This document shows positions 10,400-22,441 of a stretch of DNA of 64,000 nt, piece by piece. The stretch is from Varroa destructor (lineage: Eukaryota > Arthropoda > Arachnida > Mesostigmata > Varroidae). Position numbers and translations under genes: made by a program. The stretch lies in NCBI RefSeq assembly GCF_002443255.2, contig NW_019211459.1:2867751-2931750 (forward strand). Direction: 5' to 3'. The notes below the pieces were generated by a model. That model made no database searches. It had not been told where the DNA came from and worked only from the letters and a program-made list of their open reading frames with translations. Each line of letters begins with the position of its first letter. Positions within the stretch are counted from its first letter, which is position 1.

Positions 10400-13250
10400 G
10401 ATGGACGCATGCAAGCTTCATGCAACCTTCACGCCGCTGGTGTCATGGTGGTTGCTTACTCATGCCAGGCCGTACTACTCATGCATGCGCACAACCAGTA
10501 CCCGTTTCGCATACCGGACTGACCGGAACAGCATTCGTGTTTCTTCACCTTCCTTTTCTTTCGCTTTAGGGAGACGCGCCGTCCAAAGTGGTACGGGTAA
10601 CTGGAGAGCGAACAAAAGAAGAGCGCTTGCGGACTCTTGTACCACGCTGTTACCGGCTGCTAAGCCGGCTGCATTGCAGCGGAATGGAGTCAGCTGAAAG
10701 CCAGAGGAGACGGCGTTCTTGTTATACTAAAAGCCAAGGAATGTGTTGCCCAAGAATAAGGGAAAAGGGGCGATAAAGAGCGTCGTACGGGGGTAGAGGG
10801 ATAAGTAGGAAAGGACTGAAAGCTGGAGGTAACTGGAGAACAAGTAAAAGAAGAACGTTTGCGGGTCCTCGTATCACTTCGTCAACGGTCCCCGAGTCGG
10901 TTCCATCGCGGACGGAATCAATTGGAGGCGACAGGGGCCGGTGTGCCTGCTATGCCGAAGGGCAAAGAATGTGATGCCGAGAGATAAGGGAAAAGTGACG
11001 ATCGAGAGCATCGCATGGGACGAATAAAGAGAAGAGGACCGAAAATAGCTCGTATGGGTCGCGAAGTCATAGCCGGGCAGCTGCTGCTCTTGCTACACCC
11101 TTTCTTGCCGTTTGTTACTTCTGTAGCGTCTCGTCGTGATAATAACAAAACAATGCAAGACTGTTGCCTTCGCGCGTACCGACAGCAAAGGACGCCGGGT
11201 CCGTCTGCATGCTATACTGCCATATGTCTGTTGTACAAGAAAATTGTGAGTGTATGAAAGGACAAGCGTAACCTGTCCCGCCGCAAAAATTAGAAACGGA
11301 GCGTCTTGTGATCTTCCTTGGCGACACCGCGGCGGCCACTGCATAGCATTGCACACCTCGCGAACGGCAACAAGAGGTGAAAACCAGTTGTCGCACGAAC
11401 CTTATTACCTCTCAGCTAGCGTACTTCTTGTCAATGGGGGCCAGCGGGGGAAAAAAGTATTTTTTAGCAGTAGCCAAGAAAGCTGCTATTGGCAGCTACC
11501 AGTTGACATCAAGTGCAAACGGCGGTGTGGGGCAAAACCAAACCAAACAATGGCGCCAACGACAATTCACCTAGCAACCATGCAGCCAGCCCGCCAACTT
11601 AACTGCCGCAAAAGCACTTCAACGACGGACCTCCCACCCGACCGATCCAGCCAGCGGTTTCGGTAACTGGCTCGCGAGCTGGGAGCAAGCCAGCACCAAC
11701 TAACTCAGCGGCCATCTGCCTGTATGTCCGACCAAAGAACAAACGACCAAAATGAAGTGGTCGTACTGATTCTGCGGATAGAAGGAAGACAAACGGAGCT
11801 GAGGCCTTTTCGTTGTCGTTTTTACCTCTAGCTCTCTACTTTTCTTTACCCTTCAACAGTCGTTTGTGTATCTCTTCATTTTCCTCCATGCTGCTGTAGA
11901 CAAGGCAAGGCGAAACATCACGACTGTTTCGCTGATACTGCTACAGGGTGGCTTCGCCAGCTACGGTCTTTGCTATGTTCTTCAATTTCTTCTTTTTCCG
12001 CAGTCGTTGCTTGTTTCTACCTCTATTCTATTGCCGCCGAGCCAAAGCTACTCCCCTTTCCTTTTTTTCCAATCGTCGCATCTTTTTCCTGTTCCATTCC
12101 CTGTCGCCTGGCTCCTCTTGATGGGTCGCAGGATTTCCCGCCACTGCGTCAAACCCCGGAGCTGCTTGCGTTAGCTTATTTCTCCAATGCACCGGCTGCG
12201 GCTGGCTCGCCTCTTGTTTTCGTGGTGACAATAATACAGCGTGGTTTTTCTCGATCTCACTGCAACATCGTCGTAGAGACATCTGAACGCATGGAAAGCA
12301 GCGCCAGATAGAAGTACAAACGCTTGCGCGCGCTCTCTTTATACGAAACTGAAAGAGTGGACGACCGGGTCAATGCTCGTTCACTCGGTCGGGAAAACGA
12401 GTGGTAGAACATAGGGCAGAACGTGGAGAACCACTGCATGCAAAAAACATGGCGGGATCAAGGGCCCGTCAAGATCAGTTGTGGCAAAATGATAAAACGG
12501 AGAACAAAACGGAATGATAATGTGATGCAGTCAGTAGTAGGCTCCTGATGTCTCTGGTAAAAGATGCCCTCTCATCAAAGGGTATCGTTCCTATATCTGT
12601 TTGTGCTCATCGGTCCCCTCCCACCCCCCGCTCTCGCGTAAAGGAGGAGTTTGAGGTAAGCGAGGAGAATCTGGAAGAAAAAGAAGAAAAAAGGAAGTAT
12701 CGATTTCCATAATTTGATAACATCGTCTGCAGCTTCGGCCCGTAGCGATTTGGCCATCGCTGCTGTCGCCACCGTTTCCGCTTTGCTTACCAAGTTTGTT
12801 AACTTGCTTCTACTGATTCTCGACCCGTGTCCCAGTTGTGCCGGCGGCTTCAGACCGACGAACCACATAAATTTGGGCGTTTCTTCCAATCGTACAACCT
12901 AGAACCGCCGGCTTATTCTATACGATCATACGCCATCAGCGCAAATGTAAGCCAGCGAAAACCGCTATTGCCAACGATACGAGCGGTAAGCTTTATAACG
13001 TTGCTGATGGTGTAAAAGAGCAAAACGATATTGTGTATAGCTGGTAAATGTGAGAGAACGAGAAGGGTTTGCTACAGGAAAAGTAAGGGAAGACTGAGGA
13101 TGGCAGCAGCTGCAGACGGAAACAAACAAAAAAAAGCATCGGTAGCCGAACGTAAAGAGACATCTTTAGTTCTTTCCTCGATTTTATTCCCCCTAACTTT
13201 CTCCGCTATCTCGGCCGGATGAGTCGCGGAGGAAAAAGAGCTATAATTCA
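10400..13250. other. GC-richer island without a clear coding frame
   Basis: This stretch is richer in G+C than its flanks and contains many overlapping short open frames on both strands, none clearly protein-like. It includes the tandem duplication at 10590-11050 and pyrimidine-rich runs at about 11820-12120. It could be an untranslated exon, promoter region or decayed repeat. Confidence 0.35.
10590..11050. repeat. Diverged tandem duplication, period about 232 bp
   Basis: Two adjacent copies align over their length: one begins GGTAACTGGAGAGCGAAC at 10596, the other GGTAACTGGAGAACAAG at 10828. Both continue through matching blocks (for example AAGGAATGTG/AAAGAATGTG and ATAAGGGAAAAG) to about 10822 and 11050. 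One plus-strand frame is open through most of both copies and gives similar peptides (VTGERTKEERLRTLV and VTGEQVKEERLRVLV). That suggests either a repeat-encoded protein fragment or simply shared ancestry. A similar purine-rich segment at about 21190-21300 may be a further diverged copy. Confidence 0.7.
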
Positions 13251-14002
13251 GCGTCATGTTCGTTACGTTGCTGCAACATAATGGGCCGCAGTGCTAACAG
13301 TTCACTTCCATTGATTGAAATAAGACGGTCGTTGGTAGTAACACAAAGTGCATAGCAAGACTCTACTGCCCCGAAGTTTTTTCCCCATAATGATCGCCTG
13401 CTTTTACTAGTGCTATAGTCTTCAATGACCAAAAAGCATACCTTTGTCCAATAGGCAACGCGTCTCAAGTTGACTACTAGCCCATAGGCTGCCTCGATAG
13501 TATCTCTGTAACCTTGCCACTGTCATTGGACAATGGCCTGTACTTCGACAAATACCTGTTTTTTTTTTTTTAATATAAAATACTAAACACGATTATACGA
13601 GAGAGCGCCAACGTTATTTGACCTATAGGATCTTCTGTACGCAACATAATTAGCTATACGTTGTAGAAGTGCACGTAAACTATTTAATGACCAAAATAAG
13701 CATTTCTGGTTCTCTGCCTCGAAGTTCATTGTAGTCTTTCAATTTTTTTGAAAATGGAGCTCGTGTCTGGATTTCGAAATAAAGCCTGTGACACAATGTT
13801 GCAATGTATTGGAAAATATAAATGTTAATTTAATATTGGAACTTTGAACGACAACCATAACATAGACATATGGCTGGTCGGTAACCGTGGACGATGGTTG
13901 CATAAAAATCACTAACAAAGCTTACCTTGCTCACTTTAGAGCGGCTATCCAAAGATCATAGCTACCACAGCCGTGTAGTGAATACGTTACCAGTGTTTAG
14001 AC

Positions 14003-14042
<40 letters not shown>

Positions 14043-14044
14043 TA
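14003..14044. repeat. (TA)n microsatellite
   Basis: An alternating TA tract of about 42 bp with one G interruption. Confidence 0.95.
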
Positions 14045-14149
14045 GATTGACCGTTTTAAGCCAAAATGGAAGCAAGTAATTTCTTCTTTTACGCATTAAT
14101 ATTATATAACTAAATGTGGGTCTTTATCGATGACTATTTTTCTGGTCAC

Positions 14150-14830
14150 AACGTAACTCCATCACTGTGGTCGTTTCTGCAGCTTTCCATCGATGCTAAA
14201 TGGACAATATTAAGGGAGTTCGGCAGGGGCCGAAACAGACGATAACCGGATGCTGACCTGGGCTATACGGCGCACGTACTAAAATTTTCTATTTAAATTT
14301 ACCGGGTAGTTAAAGACGTATGTGATCATGGTAGAAAAACGACGCCTGTTCTAGTTCCAGTCGATTTTTTCAATGGCTTGGGAGTAATCTTTTTGGTCAT
14401 TAACGCTAGAGATCCGGATCAATCGTTTTTTTCTGGTGAGAGCACTTATAATAGATGATTCCTTTCCAGTCCCACCAAACACATAACGTTATCCTCTTTT
14501 GGATGTCGGTCAGGGCTTTGCCATAGACAGTGGAGCACACTTTGTTATCGTTTGCTTATTATTTTCGGATGTGACCCACTTCTCGTCATTCGTAACCAAT
14601 CGCTTTAAAAGCCTTTTGATTTCGTTATGTTTTTATAATGACGAGTCCTAAATATCGAGTCCTTCTTTTGTAGCCAGCGTTCTCAGCTATGCCATAGAAA
14701 TTTCCAAAACAAAGGCGAGTTTCACAAAAATGTCGCATACTTTAAGTTCCGATAAAGGCATCCGCTTTCGAATATGCATCTCCATTATTGACTAAGTAAA
14801 GGAAGAATTGAAAAATATTCATTATGGCGC
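14150..14830 (-). pseudogene. Decayed mariner-family transposase
   Basis: On the minus strand, pieces of a mariner (DD34D) transposase appear in order. LVTNDEKWV holds the first catalytic Asp (codon 14585-14587). The central VWWDWKGIIYY lies at about 14447-14485, then TIDPDL, then a YHDHIR segment in the place of the usual HxDNARP, keeping the second Asp (codon 14325-14327). About 87 codons separate the two Asp, near the family spacing. Further on, YSPG stands where the third Asp (YSPD) is expected. The pieces are in different frames with stops between them, so the gene is dead. The terminal inverted repeats were not identified. It sits inside the host intron. Confidence 0.75.
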
Positions 14831-15824
14831 TTGAAAAAGTAGGATATATAACAAGTGTAAATTGGAATGAGGGCTCAGATAAGGGAAATGCAACTAGGCT
14901 TTTCACTATTCTTGTGATCGCGTCCTACGGGCCCTTTCGGGGTGTACGCTCGACCGTTTCTAGCAAGGATAACGCCTATCCTAGTTCATAGGATGGATTA
15001 CTTCTTGCAGAGTTCACTTACCATTTTTTTTCCAGCCGTGTAGAGTATTCTAACCCGCGATGTATTTATCAATTTTCAAAAATTTAGGGTAAGCGGTACC
15101 TTTTGTTGGTCCATAAAATGTACGATGCGCTATTAATTTTTTCTTTTTTTTTTTTGTTTTCGAATGTACCGAAACAGAACTTTTTTCACCTTTTTGCTTA
15201 GAAGTATTGCTTTATTTGCTGTCCTAATATCGGCTCCTCGTCATTTGTAACGTCCGGTCGAAGCCACTGTCTAAGACGATTTCTTATGATAGAATCTATA
15301 TAGCTTCTTTCGCGGAAAATTTTATCACAAAAACCACAGTCTATGTGGCCAATCAATATCACGAAATGCGTACCAATAAGCGGAATATTTGAAGGAGCGA
15401 AAATCATCTCTGAGATGCTTGCATATCGGGTCCTTTATCCAGAGGCAAGACATCATAGATATAGTAATAGTTCCCAGGTTTTTTCCAGCAGAAAACCAGC
15501 AATCGCTAATTTTAGCATTTGTATAATCGTTAATCATTCGATGATGGAGCCTATAACATACGGTAAATAGTAAACAAACATATATAAATTTACCGGCTTA
15601 AGTAAGTTGTCCTAACGGTTTCGCGATTTATAATGGGCAACGTATTGCGTTATCCAAAATAACTTCGATTGCTATCAACCCATTAGCAAGCTGGCTTATT
15701 TAAAATTACCTAGATTTTTTAGATAAACATAAATTTCAACACCAGGCCTAGCGTGCCCTAATCTTAATGAAATGTTAAGCAAGGGATTTAAGCTTTGCGC
15801 TTACTTCCTCTTCGCTTCTGCCAG

Positions 15825-15855
15825 ACGAGGCACTGCCATGATCAACAAAATAAAA
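15825..15855 (+). other. Possible 31-nt plus-strand microexon
   Basis: A good acceptor (CTTCCTCTTCGCTTCTGCCAG) is followed after 31 nt by AAAA|GTAAGTTT. The segment contains an ATG. No neighbouring plus-strand exon was found, so this may be a chance pair of splice signals. Confidence 0.2.
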
Positions 15856-16567
15856 GTAAGTTTCGTAAGTGTGGGACTACACCCCGTGAAGGTGCGGCAT
15901 TTAGCTTAAAATCCTAAATCTTTACCACGAAGATATCCGATCATTAGCAGTGTATATGTCGATTATATTAATGCAATAATGGAGAAACACTGAATCTCTC
16001 TACGATTGAAAAGTCCGCTCCGTTGTTTCCTTTTTACACTCTCTCCCCCTTTTGTCCTTCTTGCTTCATAGAGACGCCTTAATTTCCCGTGTTCCTTGCT
16101 CCATTGGAGTTTCTCCAAATACGAATGTGCACATTCGTCCTAATACTTCCACATCGGCTAATTACCGTCCACTCAAGGGGTGACTTCCGCTTGGCAAAAT
16201 ACACCCATTGTCAGCCGGCCAACCTACCAACGAAACTTACTTTTCTCCCACCTTGCTACTTCTCCACGTTGCAAAGTTTACCCATCATTCGAATCCAGCC
16301 TAAGGCAACGCTTAACAGTCTAATTAAGAGAGAGGTGGGCAGCTGCGGCGAGATTTGCGGATGAGATCTGATCATGATTGTGCCATCCTTGGATTGTGTC
16401 CTACGACGAAGACGACTTTCGTAACTACTAAATTGCTGCGCAACTTCAAGGGGGCAATACATTGAGCCACCTAAAGATACTTGAAAGCTCTGCCTGTTTG
16501 CTTGCTCAGCTTTAATGACTGACGTACAATGTGCGTACAGCATCCGTCCGTGTCACTTTTAACTTAC

Positions 16568-16650
16568 CGAAACTCGCTAACGTACGGTTTCGATATAGGC
16601 CCATTGCCTATCCGAAAACAGATGTAAGAGAAAAGGGAAGAGCGACCCTC
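16568..16650 (-). CDS. Candidate upstream exon of the Ser/Asn-rich gene
   Basis: Minus-strand segment of 83 nt between an acceptor (ATATAACGTTTCAG) and a strong donor (TTTCG|GTAAGTT, 16567-16566). Only one frame is open throughout; it gives 27 residues including YICFRIGNGPISKPYVSEF. It starts at a codon boundary and ends with two bases, exactly what the exon starting at 5203 needs. The intron would be 11364 bp, and other phase-neutral exons could lie within it. Confidence 0.45.
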
Positions 16651-18512
16651 CTGAAACGTTATATCGATTGGAGAAGGTGTTCCCTCTCACAAGGAAGAAG
16701 ATCTGAATAAGCGCATTGTTTATGGTTTGATGCTCGTCCAGAAACTGGGTGGCTTTTGTCAACAAGCAAATTATGCTTACGTCCGCTGTTTTCAAGATGG
16801 ACAGAATACGAGGCTCAGTTTTCTCGAAGAAAATAAAGCCCATTCAAACGTCTCTAGAGTGAACTAATTCGTAAAGGCTACCGAGTCACTTTTGCGCATA
16901 ATGACGAAGATTTTGATTTGAAATAATGTATATACCGTGTTTTTTCCCTAAAAATGTCATATAAACAGGATGTAGCAAGCCCATAGTTAGCATAAACTCA
17001 TACGGTGTCTAAATCCTGTGACTGAATAATGTTTGCTTCTTGTTATGATGGTCAACTAGCTTAAACTTTATAGCAATGATATAATAAACCCGGAATTATT
17101 ATTATTATTATTTCATACTACATTTTAAAGCATGATCCAGTTAAATTGAATCTGTAAATTTTGTAATACACTCTTGACGGGATACGAAGTTTTTTTAAGC
17201 CCGTCTGCCAGTTATCACTAGTTTCAGAATATACATCATTATCGTGCTGTTAGTCTAGCAAATCTGTCACACTAGTTTTATAAAAATTTAATAAGATTGG
17301 TATAGCTCATATGCTTTAGACGATTCTGTGTACTTTCTCTAATATTGGCATATCGAATAAAATTCGATTGATTGATCCATTGTATGGTCAGTTGAAAAAT
17401 AGAAGCTACTAGGACCGGAGTTTAATGTAGGATAGGGAGCGAGATACGTTCGCTTTTACTTGGCATCGTGCGGCTAACTAATATTTATGATGTCTCCTGT
17501 TGTGGAAGACAATTGCGATCGGTGGGGTTTGGGTTTGGGTTATGTTTCCATTACTAGTAATGTCCACACTGATCAAGTAGAACGTATTGTGCTTAACTAT
17601 AACTTGACAATAATATTGCAGCTTCATATGCAAAAAATATTAATAGCCTGCCAGCTAATGCAAATTCTGCTAAAGTTTATTTTCTAGCAAAAAAAAAAAA
17701 CAGAATAATGCCCAGCTAATTAGACGCGCAACTCTCCACTCTTCATTTAGAGATCTGCTATCAAACAGAAAAAGAGGGATGCTCTTGTTTCTCTATGGTA
17801 GTAATAAGGGAGAATAGAAAAATACTCGAATTTGACGAAGATGCAACATTTGTTCAAGTACATCTTCCGTGAATAAATAAATAACTATTTGTGTAAAAAA
17901 AAAGTAGAACCCCTATAGATTTTGAAGGAGAAAGCTTTTTGAAAGATCAATTCTACGCTGAAGAACGAAGCAATGACCCATCGGCAGGCTCTTATGGGAA
18001 GGGTCAGCTTTTGGTAGGTGCTAGTTCCTATCACGCTATGATTGTAGATAGATTTCCAACATTCCCATTGATATAGCATTCGTAAACGCCAAAGATTCCT
18101 CAGGCTTTCAACACGCACAGATCTGCTAAATAACGTTGAAACGAGCACTGGAATACTGATTCCTTTATTCCTAAAACGAATTTTGTATTTAATATTGTCT
18201 TAAGCGAAGTTCGTAATCGGTTCGCACCGAACTGTTAATGAATATTTTATATACAGCAGTCACGTTTTTGATAAGCTGTACATGACGATCTATCTTTTTT
18301 GTTAGAACAGGTACTAAAACATGCGCAGTTGAAGCCTACATAGAACATATAAGACAAACCAAGTTAAGGGCTTTTTTTGAAGGCCTTATCTTTCGGGTCT
18401 CAATAAGCCTTCTATTAGCTTTATTTTTTGAAGGTTTATATAATACGACCCGAGAAAACCTTCAATAATTAAGGGCTGATGACGACTGAAATCCATTCTT
18501 GGATACGTTTAC
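16651..18512. other. AT-rich spacer with no supported gene
   Basis: Contains a short ATT run (about 17096-17111), a poly-A at about 17689 and an inverted-repeat cluster at 18394-18465. A minus-strand open frame at 17885-18148 reads plausibly but lacks a matching donor. Confidence 0.4.
18394..18465. repeat. Nested inverted-repeat cluster
   Basis: CGGGTC at 18394-18399 pairs with GACCCG at 18447-18452, and TTGAAGGTTT at 18428-18437 pairs with AAACCTTCAA at 18456-18465. Several GAAGG/CCTTC words recur nearby. The arms interleave, so they would form alternative folds. It may be a foldback-element remnant. Confidence 0.45.
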
Positions 18513-18583
18513 CTTGATGCAAAATAAGGCGCCCAAGGCGTTCGCGAAGACCTACGTGACGGCTAGCATCATATCCGGTGGCG
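18513..18583 (-). CDS. Candidate short exon, unknown protein
   Basis: Minus-strand segment of 71 nt between an acceptor (AAAAGAGCTGTTTGCAG) and a donor (ATCAAG|GTAAACG). One frame is open (ATGYDASRHVGLRERLGRLI and three more residues). It begins with one base of a split codon and ends with one base. Its start phase matches the end of the candidate exon at 26221-26279, but its end phase does not match the exon at 16650, so an exon would be missing between them. Confidence 0.33.
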
Positions 18584-18749
18584 CTGCAAACAGCTCTTTT
18601 AAATTGAATCGCCTACAGTATATTGTGTGGTTGCATTTATGACATTCAGATAATTTGGTTTTAATAAACAAATTGGTGAACGAAATAATATACAAATGTT
18701 TGATCTCATAAACTAAACTATGCTCTCATAGGTATTCTTTTCAAATCGA

Positions 18750-19980
18750 ATGGTATCGTCGTGTCCTTCGTAAAAAAAAAACCGGCTAGAATAGACCCTG
18801 AAATGTTAAACACATTGAAAAACCACTTGCATCAAATTAATCTTAAAGTTTTTCCGTTGATGGCCTTTGAACAGAGATTAATAACGAAAAAAGTGTACGA
18901 AGAAAAAAGGCCGACGCAATAGCGTGCAGTGGTAAAACGATTTTAAAAGTCTGTGGCGACGAAAAGTGGGAAGCACTCAAGATATGCGTAGATAGATCAA
19001 ATGCATAGATTCATCATCTAGTCCGGCAGCCTGATCGCACCTATTGTCGCATTGTGTGTTAGTTGTTTTTCTTTTGTTTGTTATTACTACACTACCTAGA
19101 TAATTGCTTATAATACGAGAGCGATAATTTAGGGTACAAATAGTGATTCTATTCTTTCAGATATTGGCTTCTACCTTCGCACTACTTGCTTACCCTTATA
19201 GAGCATTCAAATGCTTTGCATCTCTCTCGTCTATAAACGCGTTATGCCCTCACTCTACAGTAAGTGTAAGTCAACCTCAGCCTCAGGCTCTAAAAGCGGA
19301 TGCTCTTAATAACAAAGAGGTCTTTGATTTCTGCTTAATTTCGCCATGCGCTAAGTTCAGACAACAGCGGACTCCATAACTGACTGGAACTCGCATGGTC
19401 AGATCGAGTTTTTAATAACTAACTAACCCAGCGCTAAGGTAACGTGCCACCATAAAAGACAGACTTCTATGCAGAACGGCTGCGAGCGATGAGCAGCAGT
19501 ACGTCGATATGAAGCAAGGAAAAGAACCTGGCCAAATCTTCATTCCAAAAAAAAACCATTGGCCTCGTACATGCTGACAAAGGCTTGAGAAGAGCAAGAC
19601 TATTAAAAAAAAACTTGTGTACAGTCCAAGTGCGTCGATTGATCGAGGCTGTCTCAGAGAAAAGACCCAATATTTAAGCCAACCTTATCCTTCTTCAGGA
19701 CAACGCCAGGCCACCCATGGCAAGGGTGGTTAAAGTCGCTTTGCAAAAATTTGGGTGGGATGTTTTCTTGCATCTACCATGTCCTTTAGAGCCAGCACCG
19801 ACGGATTACCACTTTTCCAATAACTGGCAGACTAAACTTCTAACAGTACATAACAGTACAATTAAGAGGGTCATAAATGCGGTCTTTCCGAGCCCAAACT
19901 TCTATAAACATCAATAAATTGGTTGAAATATGAGAAAAAATCGTAGATAATGAATTAGTACATTGCATAGAATTTGAGCG
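18750..19980 (+). pseudogene. Interrupted mariner-family transposase remnant
   Basis: Plus-strand fragments follow mariner transposase order. NHLHQI lies at about 18820-18837. VCGDEKW holds the first Asp (GACGAAAAGTGG, about 18958). QDNARPPMARVVKVALQKFGWDV starts at 19696 and holds the second Asp (19699-19701). PAPTDYHF follows at about 19793, with Glu in the place of the usual third Asp. A C-terminal tail in shifted frames ends near 19975. The two Asp motifs are about 740 bp apart instead of roughly 280 bp, so about 460 bp has been inserted, probably between 18990 and 19440. Frameshifts and stops make it non-functional. Confidence 0.8.
19162..19259 (+). other. Exon-like segment inside the interrupted mariner copy
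   Basis: An acceptor (ATTCTATTCTTTCAG, ending about 19161) and a donor (CTACA|GTAAGTG, about 19260) bracket an open frame of about 33 codons on the plus strand (ILASTFALLAYPYRAFKCFA and onward). It lies in the stretch that separates the mariner catalytic motifs. It could be a captured exon, part of the inserted DNA, or chance. Confidence 0.22.
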
Positions 19981-22125
19981 GAACGCTGTCTAACCTCACG
20001 TAATGCTTCTGTGTTAAACGAGAAAAGTTTCATTACAAATTTATTGAACTAACATTGGCTTTCGTACTGTTTCTGTTTGGTGCGTCCTTTAGCCTCTCGT
20101 TAAGCCACAAATCTGGGTATTGCAGCATAAATTTTTCGCAACCGTATCTTTATATAATATCGACACGGTTACGACTGAAACGCTTACATATATACAAGTG
20201 TTATTTAATACAGCGCTCGTATGGTAAGTATGCTCGAGGGGCCTTCGTGCCGTGAGGTACATATTTCACAACGTGCACGCAGGAAGGAACTACCTATAAA
20301 CTGCGACCGCACAGGGGAGATGAACGATGTACAAATTCGTGTGTGCAATGAACAACCGCTATCGAGGCGATCTTTGCCCGAGATCCTATGGACCATCTGT
20401 GATAGAAATATGCAAACTTTGTATTGCTTTAATTCATATTTGCTTAACGCAACGAAAATGTCGCTTGTTTATTGAGCCACATGAAGATCTAAACGAAAGA
20501 CTTTGAAATACTACAGCTTTATTGGTATGTGGATCCCAGAAATGTTTGACATGTCTTGGGCTTGCGTTAACATGTTTCCCCCCTAAAGTTGAATATCGTA
20601 ATTTTATTGTGCTTTTAGCGCGAATAAAAGTTACGTTCGGACAATGTTTGTCTTCACGGTTAAGCTTGTAGTCGTCTGAAAATTAGCAGTTAGCCTGCCA
20701 CAAAATTCGTTGTTAGCGTCAAATAGCGGTGTGCGAATGTCTAGTCTCGGCTCTGAGCTGCGACCTCACCAGCTACGTTAAAAGTAAGTGTGTACAACTT
20801 ATTTAGAGCCATTGGTAGTTCTTAACATGTCAATATACATCCACTCGGGCAAGAGTTCAACGATCCTTCCTCCGAAAACCACTGCCTTCGCTGCGAAATT
20901 GTTTCGTGGACTACTAACTACCGTGTACTGTTTGGGTCAGCCTGAATTATGAGTTTGCTCGTGGTTCGTTTGCATTATACAGTATTTTCACTCTTCTCCT
21001 CTCCGTCTCTTTAATCCCTTAAGCTGAAATAAAGCGTCCTGATGGGCGAACAACAGACCTGCGAAGAGTAGGGCCGCATCTACAACGCCTCGAGGACAAA
21101 ATCTATGGCAATGACGTCCAAAGCAAACGTGTGTTTGGATTAGCAGAGCCATCCACAGGAAGGCGACAGCGACGGCGCTCGTCGACAACTTCACCAAGAG
21201 TAGACGCAGAAAAAGTCGCAGGTGGGAGAAAGACTACGAAAAAAATGAGAGCGATACAGCGAATAGGGGAAAGATAGGAGAGGACTAAGCCAGAGAAAAG
21301 ATTGTTGGAGACTAGCGGAAACGGTCGGGAGAATCCCGTGGGGATTTAGCAAGGGGCGCGCTTTGCGAGAGACGAAGAGCGGAAAAGACTTGAACGTCCC
21401 CTAGCTTCTTCAGTCTCACTCTTGCAACGGTGAATTGGCTACTACCATCACCATCAACGCCGCCAGGCTCGAGGGCTTGGTGGCTAGCCAGAATCAGAGG
21501 TACCGCTCGCCGTCGTATCTCTATAACGACTCGATTTGGCACAGATGGCGCTGCTATCGGACATCCTAGCCCGTCTATTCTCTCGGACGCCTCCAGCTAA
21601 GAAGCAAGCCTCCATTATCTTCCTACGACTTCACCCTTTCCTTTAGACCAACGTCCAATCATCCATTAGACGGTAGCTTCCACTGGTTTGGGCTGGCATA
21701 GCGTGTACGATAACTGTGAGATGGGGCTAGAGCAGTGAAGGAGCAGTGATCTTGCTAGTGGCCACTGTAGATACTTGCAGGGGCAGCAATCAGTCGCAGG
21801 CGGACGGCGAGTTCCAAGAGGGGTTCGAGATTACCACGAAGGACATTTACAGTGCTGCCCAGCATTGCGGAAGAAAGTGGAGATAGAAGGGGTTTGCTTA
21901 GGAAGCTTACCAACTAACGGCAAGCCTGACCAGACCGGCTTTAGTAGCTAGGAGAAATTTTCGCCGGATTCTACAGGAGTGTTCGCAGTCAAAACAAAGA
22001 AGTCCGCGCCATCTGATGATAGCCATAAAGTTACATCAGGATGAATTAACGGACTGAGGTTCGAAAAGTTGTCGTTCTAGCTCAACAGAGTAGATGACCG
22101 AAGGGCTGTTGCGGCTATGGCATTC

Positions 22126-22143
22126 GGGGGGGGGGGGGGGGGG
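22126..22143. repeat. Poly-G tract (18 bases)
   Basis: An uninterrupted run of 18 G on the plus strand, capable of G-quadruplex formation. Confidence 0.95.
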
Positions 22144-22410
22144 TCAGGTAAAGGGAACGAAGTAGTAGAGCAGATCGACTGAGATGCTGCTTGGGCCAAA
22201 AAGGTGCGAACTGCTAGCGAGAACTGGTGAGCCTTCCTTTGCTTGTACCTCTTCACGATAGACCTTGGGTAAGACAACCGGCACTGTTGTCTGTCGACGG
22301 AGGGAGCAATGGACTTCGTTTTAAGCTGGCGGTAGCTAAGCTTCTTCATTCCCTGTCGTGCTTTTCCACTAGACGACTCAGCTTCCGTACTGCTGCTGCC
22401 CACATCCATT

Positions 22411-22441
22411 GCTGCTACTACTACTACTGCTGCTGCTGCTG
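22411..22441. repeat. (CTA)n(CTG)n triplet repeat
   Basis: Short triplet microsatellite in the GC-rich island. Confidence 0.85.

Noticed and set aside
11866..12311. Overlapping plus-strand frames with hydrophobic translations
   Set aside because: They come from a pyrimidine-rich tract, which gives Leu/Phe/Ser-rich peptides in any frame; no splice or start signals support them.
16256..16543. Minus-strand frame next to the exon at 16568-16650
   Set aside because: All possible acceptors give stops or the wrong phase when joined to the donor at 16567.
17885..18148. Minus-strand frame with a natural-looking peptide
   Set aside because: No usable donor or phase-compatible acceptor was found to link it with neighbouring exons.
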